A stretch of 64,000 nucleotides of DNA from Mycobacterium sp. E183. GTDB taxonomy: Bacteria > Actinomycetota > Actinomycetes > Mycobacteriales > Mycobacteriaceae. The notes beneath the pieces were generated by a model that was not told the DNA's origin, searched no databases, and saw nothing but the letters and a program-made list of their open reading frames with translations. Location: NCBI RefSeq assembly GCF_001667735.1, contig NZ_LZJN01000136.1:1-64000 (forward strand), in the 5' to 3' direction. The position numbers and the translations under genes are program-made. Positions 1 through 10,915 of the stretch are shown piece after piece; the first letter of the stretch is position 1; every line of letters begins with the position of its first letter.

Positions 1-590
1 GCGCGGTCGTGCTTCCATTCGGCGATCAGCGCGTCACGATGGGACTGCAAGGCGGCGTCGAACGTGGCGGCGTCCAAGTGGGGCAGGGTGATCCGGTAGC
101 AGGCGCCCTGCTCGCTGGAGGTCTTCCTCAACGAGGGCTCGAGCTCGCGCCGGGGTCCTGGGTCAGGACGCGGTTCGAGGCTGACCGCGGTGCGCAACTG
201 GTGCACCGTGGCCACCCGCGCCAACTCCGCATAGTGCGCATCGGAGCCCGCACCCGCGCGTGCCGCGATGACGCCGACCTGATCCAGCGACAGCCGGCCC
301 TCCCGCATTCCTTGGGCGCAGCGGGGGAACTCCTCGACCCGGCGCGCGACGGTGGCGATCGTGTGCGCGGTGGTCGAGGACAACCCCAGCTTCCAGGCCA
401 CCAACGCCGGCACCGACCGCGCGCCGGTCATGCCGCACAGCTCCTCACGCTCGATCTCGGCGACCAAATCCACGATGCGCCCATCGACGGCGTTGCGCTG
501 ACCGGCCAACTCCGCCAACTCCTCGAACAGCACCCCGAGACGGTCTTTGGGGCTCACCACCACGGAGTCGGACGATGCGGTCGAAGACAT
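1..590 (-). CDS. DUF222 / 13E12-repeat family protein, C-terminus beyond window
   Basis: The gene runs off the left edge. Translation from the ATG at 590 begins MSSTASSDSVVVSPKDRLGV and continues without a stop to base 1 (about 196 residues). It has the helical DUF222 pattern: an early acidic stretch, then GARSVPALVAWKLGLS, RRVEEFPRC and GRLSLDQVGVIA. In this family (the 13E12/REP13E12 proteins of mycobacteria) DUF222 is usually followed by an HNH nuclease domain, which would lie outside the window. These genes are multicopy and linked to repeat or prophage-type elements. Whether this copy is intact cannot be seen here. Family assignment is confident; function is not established. Confidence 0.75.
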   Translation of the reverse strand, partial: MSSTASSDSVVVSPKDRLGVLFEELAELAGQRNAVDGRIVDLVAEIEREELCGMTGARSVPALVAWKLGLSSTTAHTIATVARRVEEFPRCAQGMREGRLSLDQVGVIAARAGAGSDAHYAELARVATVHQLRTAVSLEPRPDPGPRRELEPSLRKTSSEQGACYRITLPHLDAATFDAALQSHRDALIAEWKHDR

Positions 591-641
591 GAACCCATCA
601 TCGCAGCGGGGTACGACAAGTTTCGAAAACCCGATCCCCGC

Positions 642-1172
642 TCACAGCCGCAGCGTCCAACGGCCGTCGCGCAGGTGCATGACGGTACGACTGACGGTCG
701 CAATGTCGATGCGCCAGAACGATTCCGGCGGTGCCGCCAGGGCGACCAGGATCGCCGCCCGGATGACCGCGGGATGCGTAACCGCCACGGTCGGCTGGTT
801 CACCGACTTCAGCCATCCCGCCACCCGTTCGACCAGGGCGACGATCGACTCGCCACCGTGCGGCGCCCGGCCCGGGTCGGTCAGCCACGCCTCGAGGTCC
901 CGCGGGTCGATTGTCTCCCGTGCTTGCCCGCGCCATGTCCCGCAATCGATGTCGGCCAACCGGGGCTCGACGCTGGCCGCCAGGCCCAGCAGCTCCGCGG
1001 TTTCACAGGCGCGCCGCTCGGGCGCGGCGAGGTGCGTCTTGGCTTTGAAGCCAACCTTTTTCACCTGCCCCCGTCCGACGTCGCTGAGCGGTTCGTCGAG
1101 CGGAAATCGCGCGGACGCCATGGCGTCGGTCATCGCGTGTGACACCATCGTCAGCCGCAGGACACCGGTCAC
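642..1172 (-). CDS. histidine phosphatase superfamily protein in the cobalt operon
   Basis: A protein of 176 residues. The N-terminal phosphatase motif reads LTMVSHAMTDA, so the usual RHG is SHA: the phosphoacceptor histidine is kept but the preceding arginine is replaced. The second-half histidine is present in VTHPAVIRAAI. A GTG start at 1172 overlaps the cbtA stop by 4 bases (GTGA), giving translational coupling to cbtA-cbtB and placing the gene under the upstream cobalamin riboswitch. Alpha-ribazole phosphatase CobC of B12 synthesis belongs to this superfamily, so a CobC-like role is a reasonable inference, but the altered motif means activity could differ. An upstream extension exists in frame but lies inside cbtA. 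Confidence 0.75.
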   Translation of the reverse strand: MTGVLRLTMVSHAMTDAMASARFPLDEPLSDVGRGQVKKVGFKAKTHLAAPERRACETAELLGLAASVEPRLADIDCGTWRGQARETIDPRDLEAWLTDPGRAPHGGESIVALVERVAGWLKSVNQPTVAVTHPAVIRAAILVALAAPPESFWRIDIATVSRTVMHLRDGRWTLRL

Positions 1173-1945
1173 GCGTTGATGCTCGGCGCGCGCTCCTCGA
1201 GCAACCGCCCGGCGAGCGTCGCGAACACCACGCCGACGGTCACCCACAGCACCAACTGCGCGGACAACGAGAGCAGCCTGAAGTCGTAGAGGACGTCGGC
1301 GGGAAAGCCCGGATAGACGATCGTGCCCGACGCGTCGCGCAGCGGCCCGGGGGTCTCGTCTATGTCCGGCAACGACATCGCCAGCACCGCGACCGCCGCG
1401 ACGTAGCCGCCCGCGGCGAGCAGCCGCCCGTTCCACGCTCCGAGGCGGGCGGTCAGGAACCGCGCCAGCCACACGGCCGCGATGGTCAGCACCACCGAGG
1501 CCACCACCATGACCAGGTACCAGCCGGTGCGCTCCCCGATCGTGTCCGCCTGGCCCACCGCCGGCGGGTTGGGCGGATACTTCACGAACGGCACCAGGTA
1601 GACCGCGACGAAGGCGGCCGCCGCCAAAAGCAGCGAAAGCGCGCGTGGCCCAACGCTTGTCACACGCGCGGCGATCACACAGAACAGCACGCTGAACAGC
1701 GCGCCCAGCGCGACGCCGAAGATGAGCAATCCGAAGCCCAGCCCGGCGTTGGACTGCACCCCGCGGCTGAACAACTCGGCGCCGTGCTCGTGCACACCAT
1801 GAGCGTTCTCCGCGTCGGCCCGGCCGTCCTCGAAGGCGATCGCGCGGCCGATCACCGGCTCGGCGCCCAGGCGGGCGAAGGCGAACGCCAGCACCGCGCC
1901 GATTGCACCGGCCAGCAAGCCGCGCCCGATCAGACGCTTCTCCAC
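1169..1945 (-). CDS. cbtA: CbtA-like cobalt transporter subunit
   Basis: An integral membrane protein of about 258 residues with roughly five to six hydrophobic segments. It starts VEKRLIGRGLLAGAIGAVLA and has a loop rich in His, Asp and Glu (residues about 35-55, HGVHEHGAE) suited to metal binding. This matches the predicted cobalt transporter CbtA, found next to CbtB and under B12 riboswitch control in many bacteria. The GTG start at 1945 lies 4 bases after the cbtB stop, and the 3' end overlaps the phosphatase gene. Cobalt transport is inferred from family and context. Confidence 0.85.
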   Translation of the reverse strand: MEKRLIGRGLLAGAIGAVLAFAFARLGAEPVIGRAIAFEDGRADAENAHGVHEHGAELFSRGVQSNAGLGFGLLIFGVALGALFSVLFCVIAARVTSVGPRALSLLLAAAAFVAVYLVPFVKYPPNPPAVGQADTIGERTGWYLVMVVASVVLTIAAVWLARFLTARLGAWNGRLLAAGGYVAAVAVLAMSLPDIDETPGPLRDASGTIVYPGFPADVLYDFRLLSLSAQLVLWVTVGVVFATLAGRLLEERAPSINA

Positions 1946-1949
1946 GCGA

Positions 1950-2159
1950 TCAGTGGCAGGGGAAGCCGAGCAGGTGCCGCGCGTCGTGCACGAACTCGTG
2001 CACGTGCGAATCGCTGCCGAACAGCGACACCGCGCCCTGGTCCACGCCGACGAAGTACAGCGCCAACAGGGCCAGGAAGGCGGTTGCCGCCAACCAGGCC
2101 GCGGCGCCGGCGGCCGACAAATCAACCGATCGGGTCCGGGTCGTCTCAAGGTTCGGCAC
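1950..2159 (-). CDS. cbtB: CbtB-like cobalt transporter subunit
   Basis: A 69-residue protein with one membrane helix (AAAWLAATAFLALLALYFVG) followed by a short histidine-containing tail (SHVHEFVHDARHLLGFPCH), the typical CbtB layout with a C-terminal His-rich metal site. The GTG at 2159 was chosen because a good ribosome binding site (GGAAGGAGAG) lies just upstream. An earlier ATG would start inside the riboswitch. It is the first gene of the riboswitch-cbtB-cbtA-phosphatase operon and probably pairs with CbtA for cobalt uptake. Confidence 0.85.
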   Translation of the reverse strand: MPNLETTRTRSVDLSAAGAAAWLAATAFLALLALYFVGVDQGAVSLFGSDSHVHEFVHDARHLLGFPCH

Positions 2160-2199
2160 GATCGACTCTCCTTCCGGGGGATAACCGCGTCCCCTCTGG

Positions 2200-2290
2200 T
2201 GACGACGGGCCATGGGTCTGACTATCGACAGTGGCGCGACCGTTCTGGAATTTCACCAGATTCCGTTGCCCGTCAGGACGAGAGTCAGTC
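2200..2290 (-). promoter_or_regulatory. cobalamin (B12) riboswitch upstream of cbtB
   Basis: Read on the minus strand this leader has the conserved cobalamin aptamer core: GGGCAACGGAATCTGGTGAA, then ATTCCAGAACGGTCGCGCC and ACTGTCGATAGTCAGACCC. These correspond to the GGTGAAA-TCC hairpin, the GCCACTGT stretch and the B12-box-like AGTCAGACC. It ends about 40 bases before the cbtB start, so it could hide the ribosome binding site or regulate termination when B12 is abundant. CbtAB operons are commonly under this riboswitch. The exact ends are approximate; the 5' stem was not folded. Confidence 0.85.
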
Positions 2291-2301
2291 TAAACCGCCG
2301 C

Positions 2302-2682
2302 TCACTGCTGTGGAGGCGGGGAGCCATAACCCAGCTGGCTGGCCGTGTATTTCGCGGCCTCGGTCAGCGGTGTCGCCTGGACCGCCGTGCCGTAGGCGCA
2401 GATCTCGGTCCACACGTCGCCGATTTCGGTCGTATCGAACCGCATCGCCACGATCGCGTTGCCGCCGCGATTGCGCGCCTCGGTGATCAGCCGCCCCATC
2501 GCCTCGTTCCGGCTCTCGGCCAGGTTCTTGGTCATGCCGGCCAGCTCGCCGCCGAACATCGCCTTGAATCCCGCGCCCATCTGGGAGAAGGCGTTTCGCG
2601 AACGGACGGTCAGCCCGAACACTTCGCCGCAGACCCGCTGGATCTCCCAGCCGGGCAGGTCGTTGGTGGTGACGATCAGCAC
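2302..2682 (-). CDS. YbjQ / UPF0145 family protein
   Basis: A 126-residue soluble protein opening MLIVTTNDLPGWEIQRVCGE, the hallmark of the YbjQ/UPF0145 family (a pentameric fold annotated as heavy-metal binding). The conserved RNRGGNAIVAMRFDT segment is present, with EICAYGTAV near the end. The biochemical role of the family is not established. It lies immediately upstream of the cobalamin riboswitch on the same strand, so it may share transcript with the cobalt operon, but a metal link is only suggestive. Confidence 0.85.
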   Translation of the reverse strand: MLIVTTNDLPGWEIQRVCGEVFGLTVRSRNAFSQMGAGFKAMFGGELAGMTKNLAESRNEAMGRLITEARNRGGNAIVAMRFDTTEIGDVWTEICAYGTAVQATPLTEAAKYTASQLGYGSPPPQQ

Positions 2683-2705
2683 TGGCTTGCCTCCTGGTCA
2701 CAGCG

Positions 2706-2745
2706 AAAACGGGCGGTCAGTCCCGTGAGACTAACCGCCCGTTTC
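2706..2745 (-). terminator. intrinsic terminator-like hairpin after clpC1
   Basis: An inverted repeat with 11-base arms, AAACGGGCGGT at 2707-2717 and ACCGCCCGTTT at 2734-2744, extended inward by AGTC/GACT. It sits 10 bases past the clpC1 stop, and a short T run (TTTT) follows on the minus strand. It probably ends the clpC1 transcript before the ybjQ-like gene. Confidence 0.7.
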
Positions 2746-2754
2746 CGGTAATCG

Positions 2755-5289
<2,535 letters not shown>

Positions 5290-5538
5290 CGGTGGTTACC
5301 TGCTCTCCCTCACCATCGGTACTTGGCCTCTGTGTGGCCCACCCGGTCCCCGTCGGGGCCGGAATCTCATACCTGCCATCCACTGTAATGGTCGGCCTGC
5401 CAGGGGGCATAACCTTGCGGTTCCTTGCTGTTCAAGACCCGCCGGGCCCGTATCGGGCGAACTCCCCTGTCATTACAGCGCCGTAACCGAACCAACGTGG
5501 CCGGGTGCCAATTCGTTTCCCGCACTCTCGGACGATTC

Positions 5539-5555
5539 TTTCGCCGCCAGCGAAA
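5539..5555. promoter_or_regulatory. palindrome resembling a ClgR operator
   Basis: TTTCGCCGCCAGCGAAA has perfect 6-base arms (TTTCGC/GCGAAA) around a 5-base centre. Actinobacterial ClgR sites have the core CGCY-NANR-GCG; this site matches except for one central base. ClgR activates clp genes, and clpC1 starts 250 bases downstream on the minus strand. The distance is long, so the assignment is tentative. Confidence 0.3.
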
Positions 5556-5560
5556 TGACA

Positions 5561-5598
5561 AACCGGCGCCCGGGCCGCTGCGGTCCGGGGCGCCGGTT
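5561..5598 (-). terminator. terminator hairpin after lsr2
   Basis: A GC-rich hairpin with arms AACCGGCGCC and GGCGCCGGTT (5561-5570 and 5589-5598), further paired toward the loop, lies 11 bases past the lsr2 stop. It is followed on the minus strand by TTTGTCATTT. It probably ends lsr2 transcription. Confidence 0.7.
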
Positions 5599-5608
5599 AA
5601 GAGGTTTG

Positions 5609-5947
5609 TCAGGTTGCCGCGTGAAACGCGTCGATGACGTCGGCCGGGATGCGGCCGCGCGTCGAGACGTTGTGGCCGTTGCGGCGGGCCCACTCACGGA
5701 TCGCCGCGCTCTGCTCGCGGTCGATCGCGCCGCGGCCGCGACCCGAGCTGGACCGCCCACGCCGTCGACCGCCGACCCGGCGTCCGGCTTCCACCCACTG
5801 CTTCAGGTCGTTGCGGAGTTTTGCCGCATTCTTGGACGAAAGGTCAATCTCATAGGTCACCCCGTCAAGGCCGAATTCGACCGTTTCGTCGGCTGCGCCG
5901 GCACCGTCGAAATCATCGACCAAGGTGACGGTCACTTTTTTCGCCAT
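5609..5947 (-). CDS. lsr2: Lsr2, H-NS-like nucleoid-associated silencer
   Basis: A 112-residue protein starting [20 protein letters not shown], the standard Lsr2 sequence. The N-terminal half forms the dimerisation/oligomerisation beta-helix region. A basic [13 protein letters not shown] linker leads to the C-terminal DNA-binding domain, with the AT-minor-groove RGR in [10 protein letters not shown]. Lsr2 binds AT-rich DNA, represses horizontally acquired and virulence genes and compacts the chromosome. The ATG at 5947 has a GAGGA ribosome binding site, and longer in-frame starts run into lysS. It has its own upstream gap of 124 bases after lysS. Confidence 0.98.
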   Translation of the reverse strand: MAKKVTVTLVDDFDGAGAADETVEFGLDGVTYEIDLSSKNAAKLRNDLKQWVEAGRRVGGRRRGRSSSGRGRGAIDREQSAAIREWARRNGHNVSTRGRIPADVIDAFHAAT

Positions 5948-6071
5948 TAGCTTATCCTCGCATTTCGTCCTGAGCAGTTGCTGAGCAGTTTGGGTGAGCC
6001 TCCCCGGGTCACCAATCTGCCATAACAAGGCAGCATACTCAATCCGGCCGCAAGGCGCACAGTTGCGTTTT

Positions 6072-7583
6072 TCATGTGGAGTGCGGCCGAACAATCGGGA
6101 ACAAAACTGTCTCGCGAATTGACAGCCCAGTCAAAGTCATCAACAACCGATCGATACCCATTCCCGTTCCCGTGCACGGCGGCATCGCATACTCGAGGGC
6201 GGCAAGAAAGTCTTCGTCTAGCACCATGGCCTCGTCGTCGCCCGCCGCGGCCGCGCGGGCTTGGGCGGCGAATCTTTCCCGCTGAATGACGGGGTCGTTC
6301 AGCTCGGAATACCCGGTGGCCAATTCGACCCCGCGCACGTAGAGGTCCCACTTCTCGGTCACACCGGGGATGCTGCGGTGCTGACGCGTCAAAGGCGTTG
6401 TCTCCACGGGGAAGTCCCGCACGAAGGTGGGCGCCGTCAGCGTGTTTCCGACCGAGTGCTCCCAGAGTTCCTCGACGAGCTTGCCGTGCCCGTAGCCCCG
6501 GTCTCGGGGAATCTCGACCCCCAGCCGATCCGCGATGGCCCACAACCGCTCCGCCGGGGTCTCGGGGGTGATCTCCTCGCCGAGCGCCGCGGACAGCGAC
6601 GGGTACATTTGAATCGACGCCCATTCGCCGTCTATGTCGTAGACACTCCCGTCGGGCAGCGGCAGTTGTCGGGTTCCGATCGCCTCATCAGCGACCTCTT
6701 GAATAAGCTCGCGCGTGACGACTGCCGAATCGTCATAGGTTCCGTAGGCCTGGTAGGTCTCGAGCATCGAGAATTCGGGAGAATGCGTCGAATCCGCGCC
6801 CTCGTTTCGGAACACTCGATTTACTTCGAAGACCTTGTCGAAACCACCGACGATGCAGCGCTTGAGGAACAGTTCCGGTGCGATCCGCAGGTACAGATCG
6901 ATGTCCAGAGCATTGGAATGCGTCACGAACGGCCGCGCCGCCGCGCCGCCCGCCAGCGTCTGCAACATAGGCGTCTCGACTTCGAGAAACCCGCGCCGTT
7001 CGAGCGAGTTGCGGATCGCGCGGACCACGGCGATTCGCTGCCGCGCCACCGTGCGGGCCTGGGGGCGGACGATCAGGTCGACGTAGCGCTGCCGCACCCG
7101 CGCCTCTTCGCTCATCTCCTTATGGGCCACCGGCAGCGGCCGCAACGACTTGGCCGCCATCTGCCAGGAATCGGCGAGCACGGACAATTCGCCGCGCCGT
7201 GAGCTGATCACATTGCCGTGCACGTAGACGATGTCGCCGAGGTCGACGTCGGCCTTCCACGCGTCCAGGGATTCGGAGCCCACCTTGTCGAGGCTGAGCA
7301 TCACCTGGAGCGTGGTGCCGTCACCCTCCTGGAGCGTCGCGAAGCACAATTTCCCCGAGTTGCGCGCGAAGATCACCCGGCCCGCGATGCCGACGACGTC
7401 GTCGGTAGCGGTATCGACCGGCAGGTCGGGATGGTCGGCGCGCACCTGCGCCAGGGTGTGGGTGCGTTCGATGGCGACCGGATAGGGCTCCCGGCCCTCC
7501 GCCAACAAGCGAGCGCGCTTGTCCCGGCGGATGCGGAACTGCTCGGGCAGGTCTGCTGCTGCATCCTCGCTGGCGTCACTCAC
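6072..7583 (-). CDS. lysS: lysyl-tRNA synthetase, class II
   Basis: A 503-residue class II LysRS that charges tRNA-Lys in the cytoplasm. The N-terminal OB-fold anticodon-binding domain (about residues 60-165) includes [20 protein letters not shown]. The catalytic core has motif 2 ([19 protein letters not shown]) and motif 3 ([15 protein letters not shown]). The GTG at 7583 gives the expected N-terminus [15 protein letters not shown]. Its 3' end is followed by the lsr2 promoter region. It is the housekeeping soluble enzyme, not the LysX fusion, which would carry a long membrane domain. Confidence 0.97.
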   Translation of the reverse strand: MSDASEDAAADLPEQFRIRRDKRARLLAEGREPYPVAIERTHTLAQVRADHPDLPVDTATDDVVGIAGRVIFARNSGKLCFATLQEGDGTTLQVMLSLDKVGSESLDAWKADVDLGDIVYVHGNVISSRRGELSVLADSWQMAAKSLRPLPVAHKEMSEEARVRQRYVDLIVRPQARTVARQRIAVVRAIRNSLERRGFLEVETPMLQTLAGGAAARPFVTHSNALDIDLYLRIAPELFLKRCIVGGFDKVFEVNRVFRNEGADSTHSPEFSMLETYQAYGTYDDSAVVTRELIQEVADEAIGTRQLPLPDGSVYDIDGEWASIQMYPSLSAALGEEITPETPAERLWAIADRLGVEIPRDRGYGHGKLVEELWEHSVGNTLTAPTFVRDFPVETTPLTRQHRSIPGVTEKWDLYVRGVELATGYSELNDPVIQRERFAAQARAAAAGDDEAMVLDEDFLAALEYAMPPCTGTGMGIDRLLMTLTGLSIRETVLFPIVRPHST

Positions 7584-7704
7584 GACGTGCCAGCTTAAAT
7601 GACCTCGCGGGGCGGCTCTTACCGGCGGCCCGCCGAGATTGCCGTCACGGTCGTTGTTCCGGTCGCGACCACGACCACTGGGGCAATCTCGTCGCCGGGG
7701 ATAC

Positions 7705-8520
7705 TCAGCGCGCGGTCTTCAGCCGGCCCCGCTGGGCGTCCCGGTTGCGTTCGAAGACCAGCCGCAGCCCGTGCAGGGTCAGATGCTGGTCGTAATGGCT
7801 GGGCGTCTGCAGTTCGGGCAGCAGCAGCGGAGCCGTGTGCCCCGTCGCCACCACCGCGACGTCGTCACCGGCGAAGCCCTCGACGTCCTCGCGAATCCGT
7901 CCGACCAGGCCGTCGACCAGCCCGGCGAAGCCGAATACCGCTCCGGCCTGCATGCATTCGACGGTGTTCTTGCCCACCACCGAACGGGGACGGGACAGCT
8001 CCACCCGGCGCAGCGCGGCGGAGCGGGCCGCCGCCGCATCCGAGGAGACCTGCACGCCGGGCGCGATCGCGCCGCCGAGGAATTCGCCCTTGGCCGACAC
8101 GACGTCCACACAGATCGAGGAGCCGAAGTCGATGACGATCGCGGCGCTTTGAAACCGGTGAAAGGCCGCCAGGCAGTTGACGATTCGGTCGGCACCCACT
8201 TCTTTCGGGTTGTCGACCAAGAGCGGGATGCCGGTGCGCACGCCGGGCTCGATCAGCACGTGCGGCACCGACGGCCAGTACTGGTCCAGCATGATCCGAA
8301 CCTCGTGCAGCACCGACGGCACGGTGGACAGGGCGGCGGCGCCGGTGAGTCGCTCGGAGTCGTCGCCGATCAGGCCGTCGATGGTCAGGGCCAGCTCGTC
8401 CGCGGTGACCTCGGACTCGGTGCGGATCCGCCACTGCTGCACGACCTTTGCGTGCTCTTTGGATCCGGAGATCAGCCCCACGACGGTGTGGGTGTTACGG
8501 ACGTCGATCGCCAGCAGCAC
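7705..8520 (-). CDS. coaX: type III pantothenate kinase
   Basis: A 271-residue protein starting [20 protein letters not shown], with the acidic phosphate-binding motif (DVRNTHT in place of the more common DxGNT) and the conserved [11 protein letters not shown] and [13 protein letters not shown] motifs of CoaX. It phosphorylates pantothenate in the first committed step of CoA synthesis. It follows panD by two bases, so synthesis of pantothenate and its phosphorylation are encoded together. In M. tuberculosis the CoaX orthologue is dispensable because CoaA does the essential work, so activity here should not be assumed. Confidence 0.93.
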   Translation of the reverse strand: MLLAIDVRNTHTVVGLISGSKEHAKVVQQWRIRTESEVTADELALTIDGLIGDDSERLTGAAALSTVPSVLHEVRIMLDQYWPSVPHVLIEPGVRTGIPLLVDNPKEVGADRIVNCLAAFHRFQSAAIVIDFGSSICVDVVSAKGEFLGGAIAPGVQVSSDAAAARSAALRRVELSRPRSVVGKNTVECMQAGAVFGFAGLVDGLVGRIREDVEGFAGDDVAVVATGHTAPLLLPELQTPSHYDQHLTLHGLRLVFERNRDAQRGRLKTAR

Positions 8521-8522
8521 GG

Positions 8523-8942
8523 CTACCGCACAGTGATTCGGGGGTCGAGAAGCTCGGCCGCATCCGCGGGAACGAACGCCGGATCGTGTCCCAGGTCGAT
8601 GGGCCTGTTGTCCGCGTCGACGAACACGATTCGCGGCTGGTAGGAGCGCGCCTCCGCGTCTTCCATCGTCCCGTACGCGATCAGGATCACCAGATCACCC
8701 GGGTGCACGAGATGGGCGGCGGCGCCGTTGATCCCGATCACTCCACTGCCGCGCTCGCCGGTGATCGCATAGGTGACCAGGCGGGCGCCGTTGTCGATGT
8801 CCACGATGGTCACCTGCTCGCCCTCCAGCAGATCGGCGGCGTCCATCAGATCGGCGTCGATGGTCACCGAGCCGACGTAGTGCAAATCGGCCTGCGTCAC
8901 GGTGGCGCGGTGAATCTTCGACTTGAGCATGGTCCGTAACAT
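8523..8942 (-). CDS. panD: aspartate 1-decarboxylase proenzyme
   Basis: A 139-residue proenzyme, [20 protein letters not shown]. It self-cleaves at Gly24-Ser25 in YVGSVTID to form the pyruvoyl cofactor; choosing the ATG at 8942 puts the site exactly at 24/25 as in known PanD. It makes beta-alanine for pantothenate. The start overlaps the panC stop by one base (TGATG). The C-terminal tail that carries pyrazinoic-acid resistance mutations in M. tuberculosis is present ([13 protein letters not shown]). Confidence 0.97.
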   Translation of the reverse strand: MLRTMLKSKIHRATVTQADLHYVGSVTIDADLMDAADLLEGEQVTIVDIDNGARLVTYAITGERGSGVIGINGAAAHLVHPGDLVILIAYGTMEDAEARSYQPRIVFVDADNRPIDLGHDPAFVPADAAELLDPRITVR

Positions 8943-9880
8943 CAATTCCTCCAAGATGATTCACGGGGGTCCCGATATCCGTCCGGCCCAACGGGTGCCG
9001 GCGAAGTTTCGATCTCGATCGCGATGTTGTCCAGCAGCCGGGTGCGGCCCAGCCGGACGGCCACGAGCAGCCGCCCGGATCGGTTGGCCCGCAACGGGCC
9101 CAGCTCCGGATCACGCAACTCGAGGTAGTCGACCGTGAGCTCGGGCACCGCCTCGAGCACCGCGCGTGCCGCGTCCAGCGCGGCCTGCGGTCCGGCGTCC
9201 GCGGCATGGGCCCCCGCGGTCAATGCCGCCGACACCGCCACGGCCGCCTCGCGTTGCACCGGATCGAGGTAGCGGTTACGTGACGACATGGCCAGCCCGT
9301 CGGCCTCGCGGATGGTCGGCACGCCCACCACGGCGACGTCGATGTTCAGGTCGGTGACCATCTGCCGGATGAGCACCAGCTGCTGATAGTCCTTCTCGCC
9401 GAAGAACACTCGATCGGGGCGCACGATCTGCAGCAGCTTGCACACGACTGTCAGTACGCCGGCGAAGTGGGTCGGTCGCTGGCCACCTTCGAGGTCGGCG
9501 GCCAGCGGACCGGGCTGCACGGTGGTGCGCAGGCCGTCGGGGTACATCTCAGCGGCCGTTGGCGCGAACACGATTTCGACGCCTTCGCCCCGCAGGAGCG
9601 CCACGTCGTCGTCGAGGGTCCGGGGGTAGGCGTCCAGGTCTTCCCCGGCGCCGAACTGGAGCGGGTTGACGAAGATCGACACCGCGACCACCGAGCCGGG
9701 CACCCGCTTGGCGGCGCGCACCAAAGCGAGGTGGCCGTCGTGCAGGGCGCCCATGGTGGGCACCAGCATCACCCGGCGGCCGGTGTGGCGCAGCGCGCGG
9801 GAGACGTCGGTGACGTCGCGCGGGCGCGAGTAAACGTTGAGTTCGCCGGCCTTGAAGGCGGGCGGTTTGCCCGGTCTCAT
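8942..9880 (-). CDS. panC: pantothenate synthetase
   Basis: A 312-residue ATP-dependent ligase joining pantoate and beta-alanine. The class I synthetase-like signatures are visible: [14 protein letters not shown] (the HIGH-type motif is HDGH) and the KMSKS-like [28 protein letters not shown] and [10 protein letters not shown] are characteristic of PanC. It overlaps the upstream Rossmann-protein gene by 4 bases and panD by 1, so the three are translationally coupled. The N-terminus carries about 15 extra residues compared with short PanC proteins; an internal GTG could be the real start. Confidence 0.96.
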   Translation of the reverse strand: MRPGKPPAFKAGELNVYSRPRDVTDVSRALRHTGRRVMLVPTMGALHDGHLALVRAAKRVPGSVVAVSIFVNPLQFGAGEDLDAYPRTLDDDVALLRGEGVEIVFAPTAAEMYPDGLRTTVQPGPLAADLEGGQRPTHFAGVLTVVCKLLQIVRPDRVFFGEKDYQQLVLIRQMVTDLNIDVAVVGVPTIREADGLAMSSRNRYLDPVQREAAVAVSAALTAGAHAADAGPQAALDAARAVLEAVPELTVDYLELRDPELGPLRANRSGRLLVAVRLGRTRLLDNIAIEIETSPAPVGPDGYRDPRESSWRN

Positions 9881-10788
9881 CCCGCCAGCACCTCGAGGAC
9901 GTCGGCGGGAGCGTGGGCGCGCCGGGCGGTCCGCAGGGCGTTCACCCGGTACGCCTGCGCGAGTTCCGGGTCGGCCTGGTTCAACGCGGCCAGGTGCCCG
10001 GCGACCGCGGCCGCGTCACCGCGTGCGACCGGGCCGGTGAGCGCGGCCTGCCCGCGTTGCAGGGTGTTCTCCAGCGCCGCCCGCGCCAGCGGCCCGACGA
10101 TGCGTTCGGCGATGCCGCCCGGCTGGTCGTCGACGGACTGTTGCCCGAGCAGTTCGCTGCCACGCAGCGCGGCCCGCAGCGCCTCGAGCGCGTCGGCGAG
10201 GACCGTCACCAGGTGGTTGCTCGCGTGCGCCAGCGCGGCGTGGTAGAGCACCCGCGCTTCCTCAGGCACGGAGAACGGCTCGCCGCCCATCTCGAGGACG
10301 AGCGACTGCCCGATCGCGTACCCCACCTCGTCGGCGGCGGTGATGCCGAAGCAGGTGTCCGCCAGCCGGTTGATGTCCTCATCGGAGCCGGTGAACGTCA
10401 TCGCCGGGTGAATCGCCAGCGGGATGCAACCGTCCTGGGCCAGCGGCGCGAGAATGCCGACCCCGTTGGCGCCGGAGGTGTGGGCGACGATCGTGCCCGG
10501 CCGCACCGACGACGTCGCGGCCAAGCCGGACACCAGGCCGGCCAGCTCGCTGTCGGGAACGGCCAGCAACAGCAGCTCGGCGCCGGCCGCCACGTCCGGC
10601 GGCGACGCCACCGGGGTGTCGGGCAGTCGACGCTGCGCCCGCTGGCGCGACGCGTGGGAGATGGCGCTGCAGGCGACCACGACATGGTCGGCGCGCTCCA
10701 GCGCGACACCGAGCGCGGTGCCCACCCGGCCGGCCGAGATGACTCCCACCTTGAGCCTGGCCGGGCGCAAACCGTCGAACTGCACCAT
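9877..10788 (-). CDS. Rossmann-like / DUF2520 oxidoreductase next to panC (Rv3603c-type)
   Basis: A protein of about 303 residues with an N-terminal NAD(P)-binding Rossmann motif ([14 protein letters not shown]) and HTSGANG after the second strand. A helical DUF2520 domain follows ([20 protein letters not shown]). The architecture is that of the 6-phosphogluconate/ketopantoate-type dehydrogenases. It heads the panC-panD-coaX run with a 4-base overlap, so a role in pantoate formation is a fair guess, though mycobacteria also have a PanE-type gene elsewhere. The ATG at 10788 was chosen for a GAGG at suitable distance; a GTG at 10803 is possible. Confidence 0.85.
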   Translation of the reverse strand: MVQFDGLRPARLKVGVISAGRVGTALGVALERADHVVVACSAISHASRQRAQRRLPDTPVASPPDVAAGAELLLLAVPDSELAGLVSGLAATSSVRPGTIVAHTSGANGVGILAPLAQDGCIPLAIHPAMTFTGSDEDINRLADTCFGITAADEVGYAIGQSLVLEMGGEPFSVPEEARVLYHAALAHASNHLVTVLADALEALRAALRGSELLGQQSVDDQPGGIAERIVGPLARAALENTLQRGQAALTGPVARGDAAAVAGHLAALNQADPELAQAYRVNALRTARRAHAPADVLEVLAG

Positions 10789-10915
10789 CGCAGACGACCT
10801 CACAGATTTCTTTCGTTCGTTCCGGTCCCACCTCGTGGGTACCGTTCGGTCACTAAAACTCTAGTCGATCAGCGGGCCCCGACCAATGAAAGCCCCATGT
10901 GAGGAAGCTCCCAGC

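Larger units (their letters stand above)
5290..5608. other. clpC1-lsr2 intergenic region
   Basis: No convincing gene lies in these 319 bases. They contain the clpC1 promoter side, a 13-base palindrome GCCCGTATCGGGC (5446-5458), a second palindrome at 5539-5555 and the lsr2 terminator at 5561-5598. Small reading frames across it lack recognisable protein features. Confidence 0.6.

Noticed and set aside
7619..7678. A 19-codon frame ([19 protein letters not shown]) between lysS and coaX, at the place of the tiny M. tuberculosis gene Rv3599c.
   Set aside because: Too short to support from one sequence and no clear ribosome binding site. A conserved short peptide in relatives would revive it.
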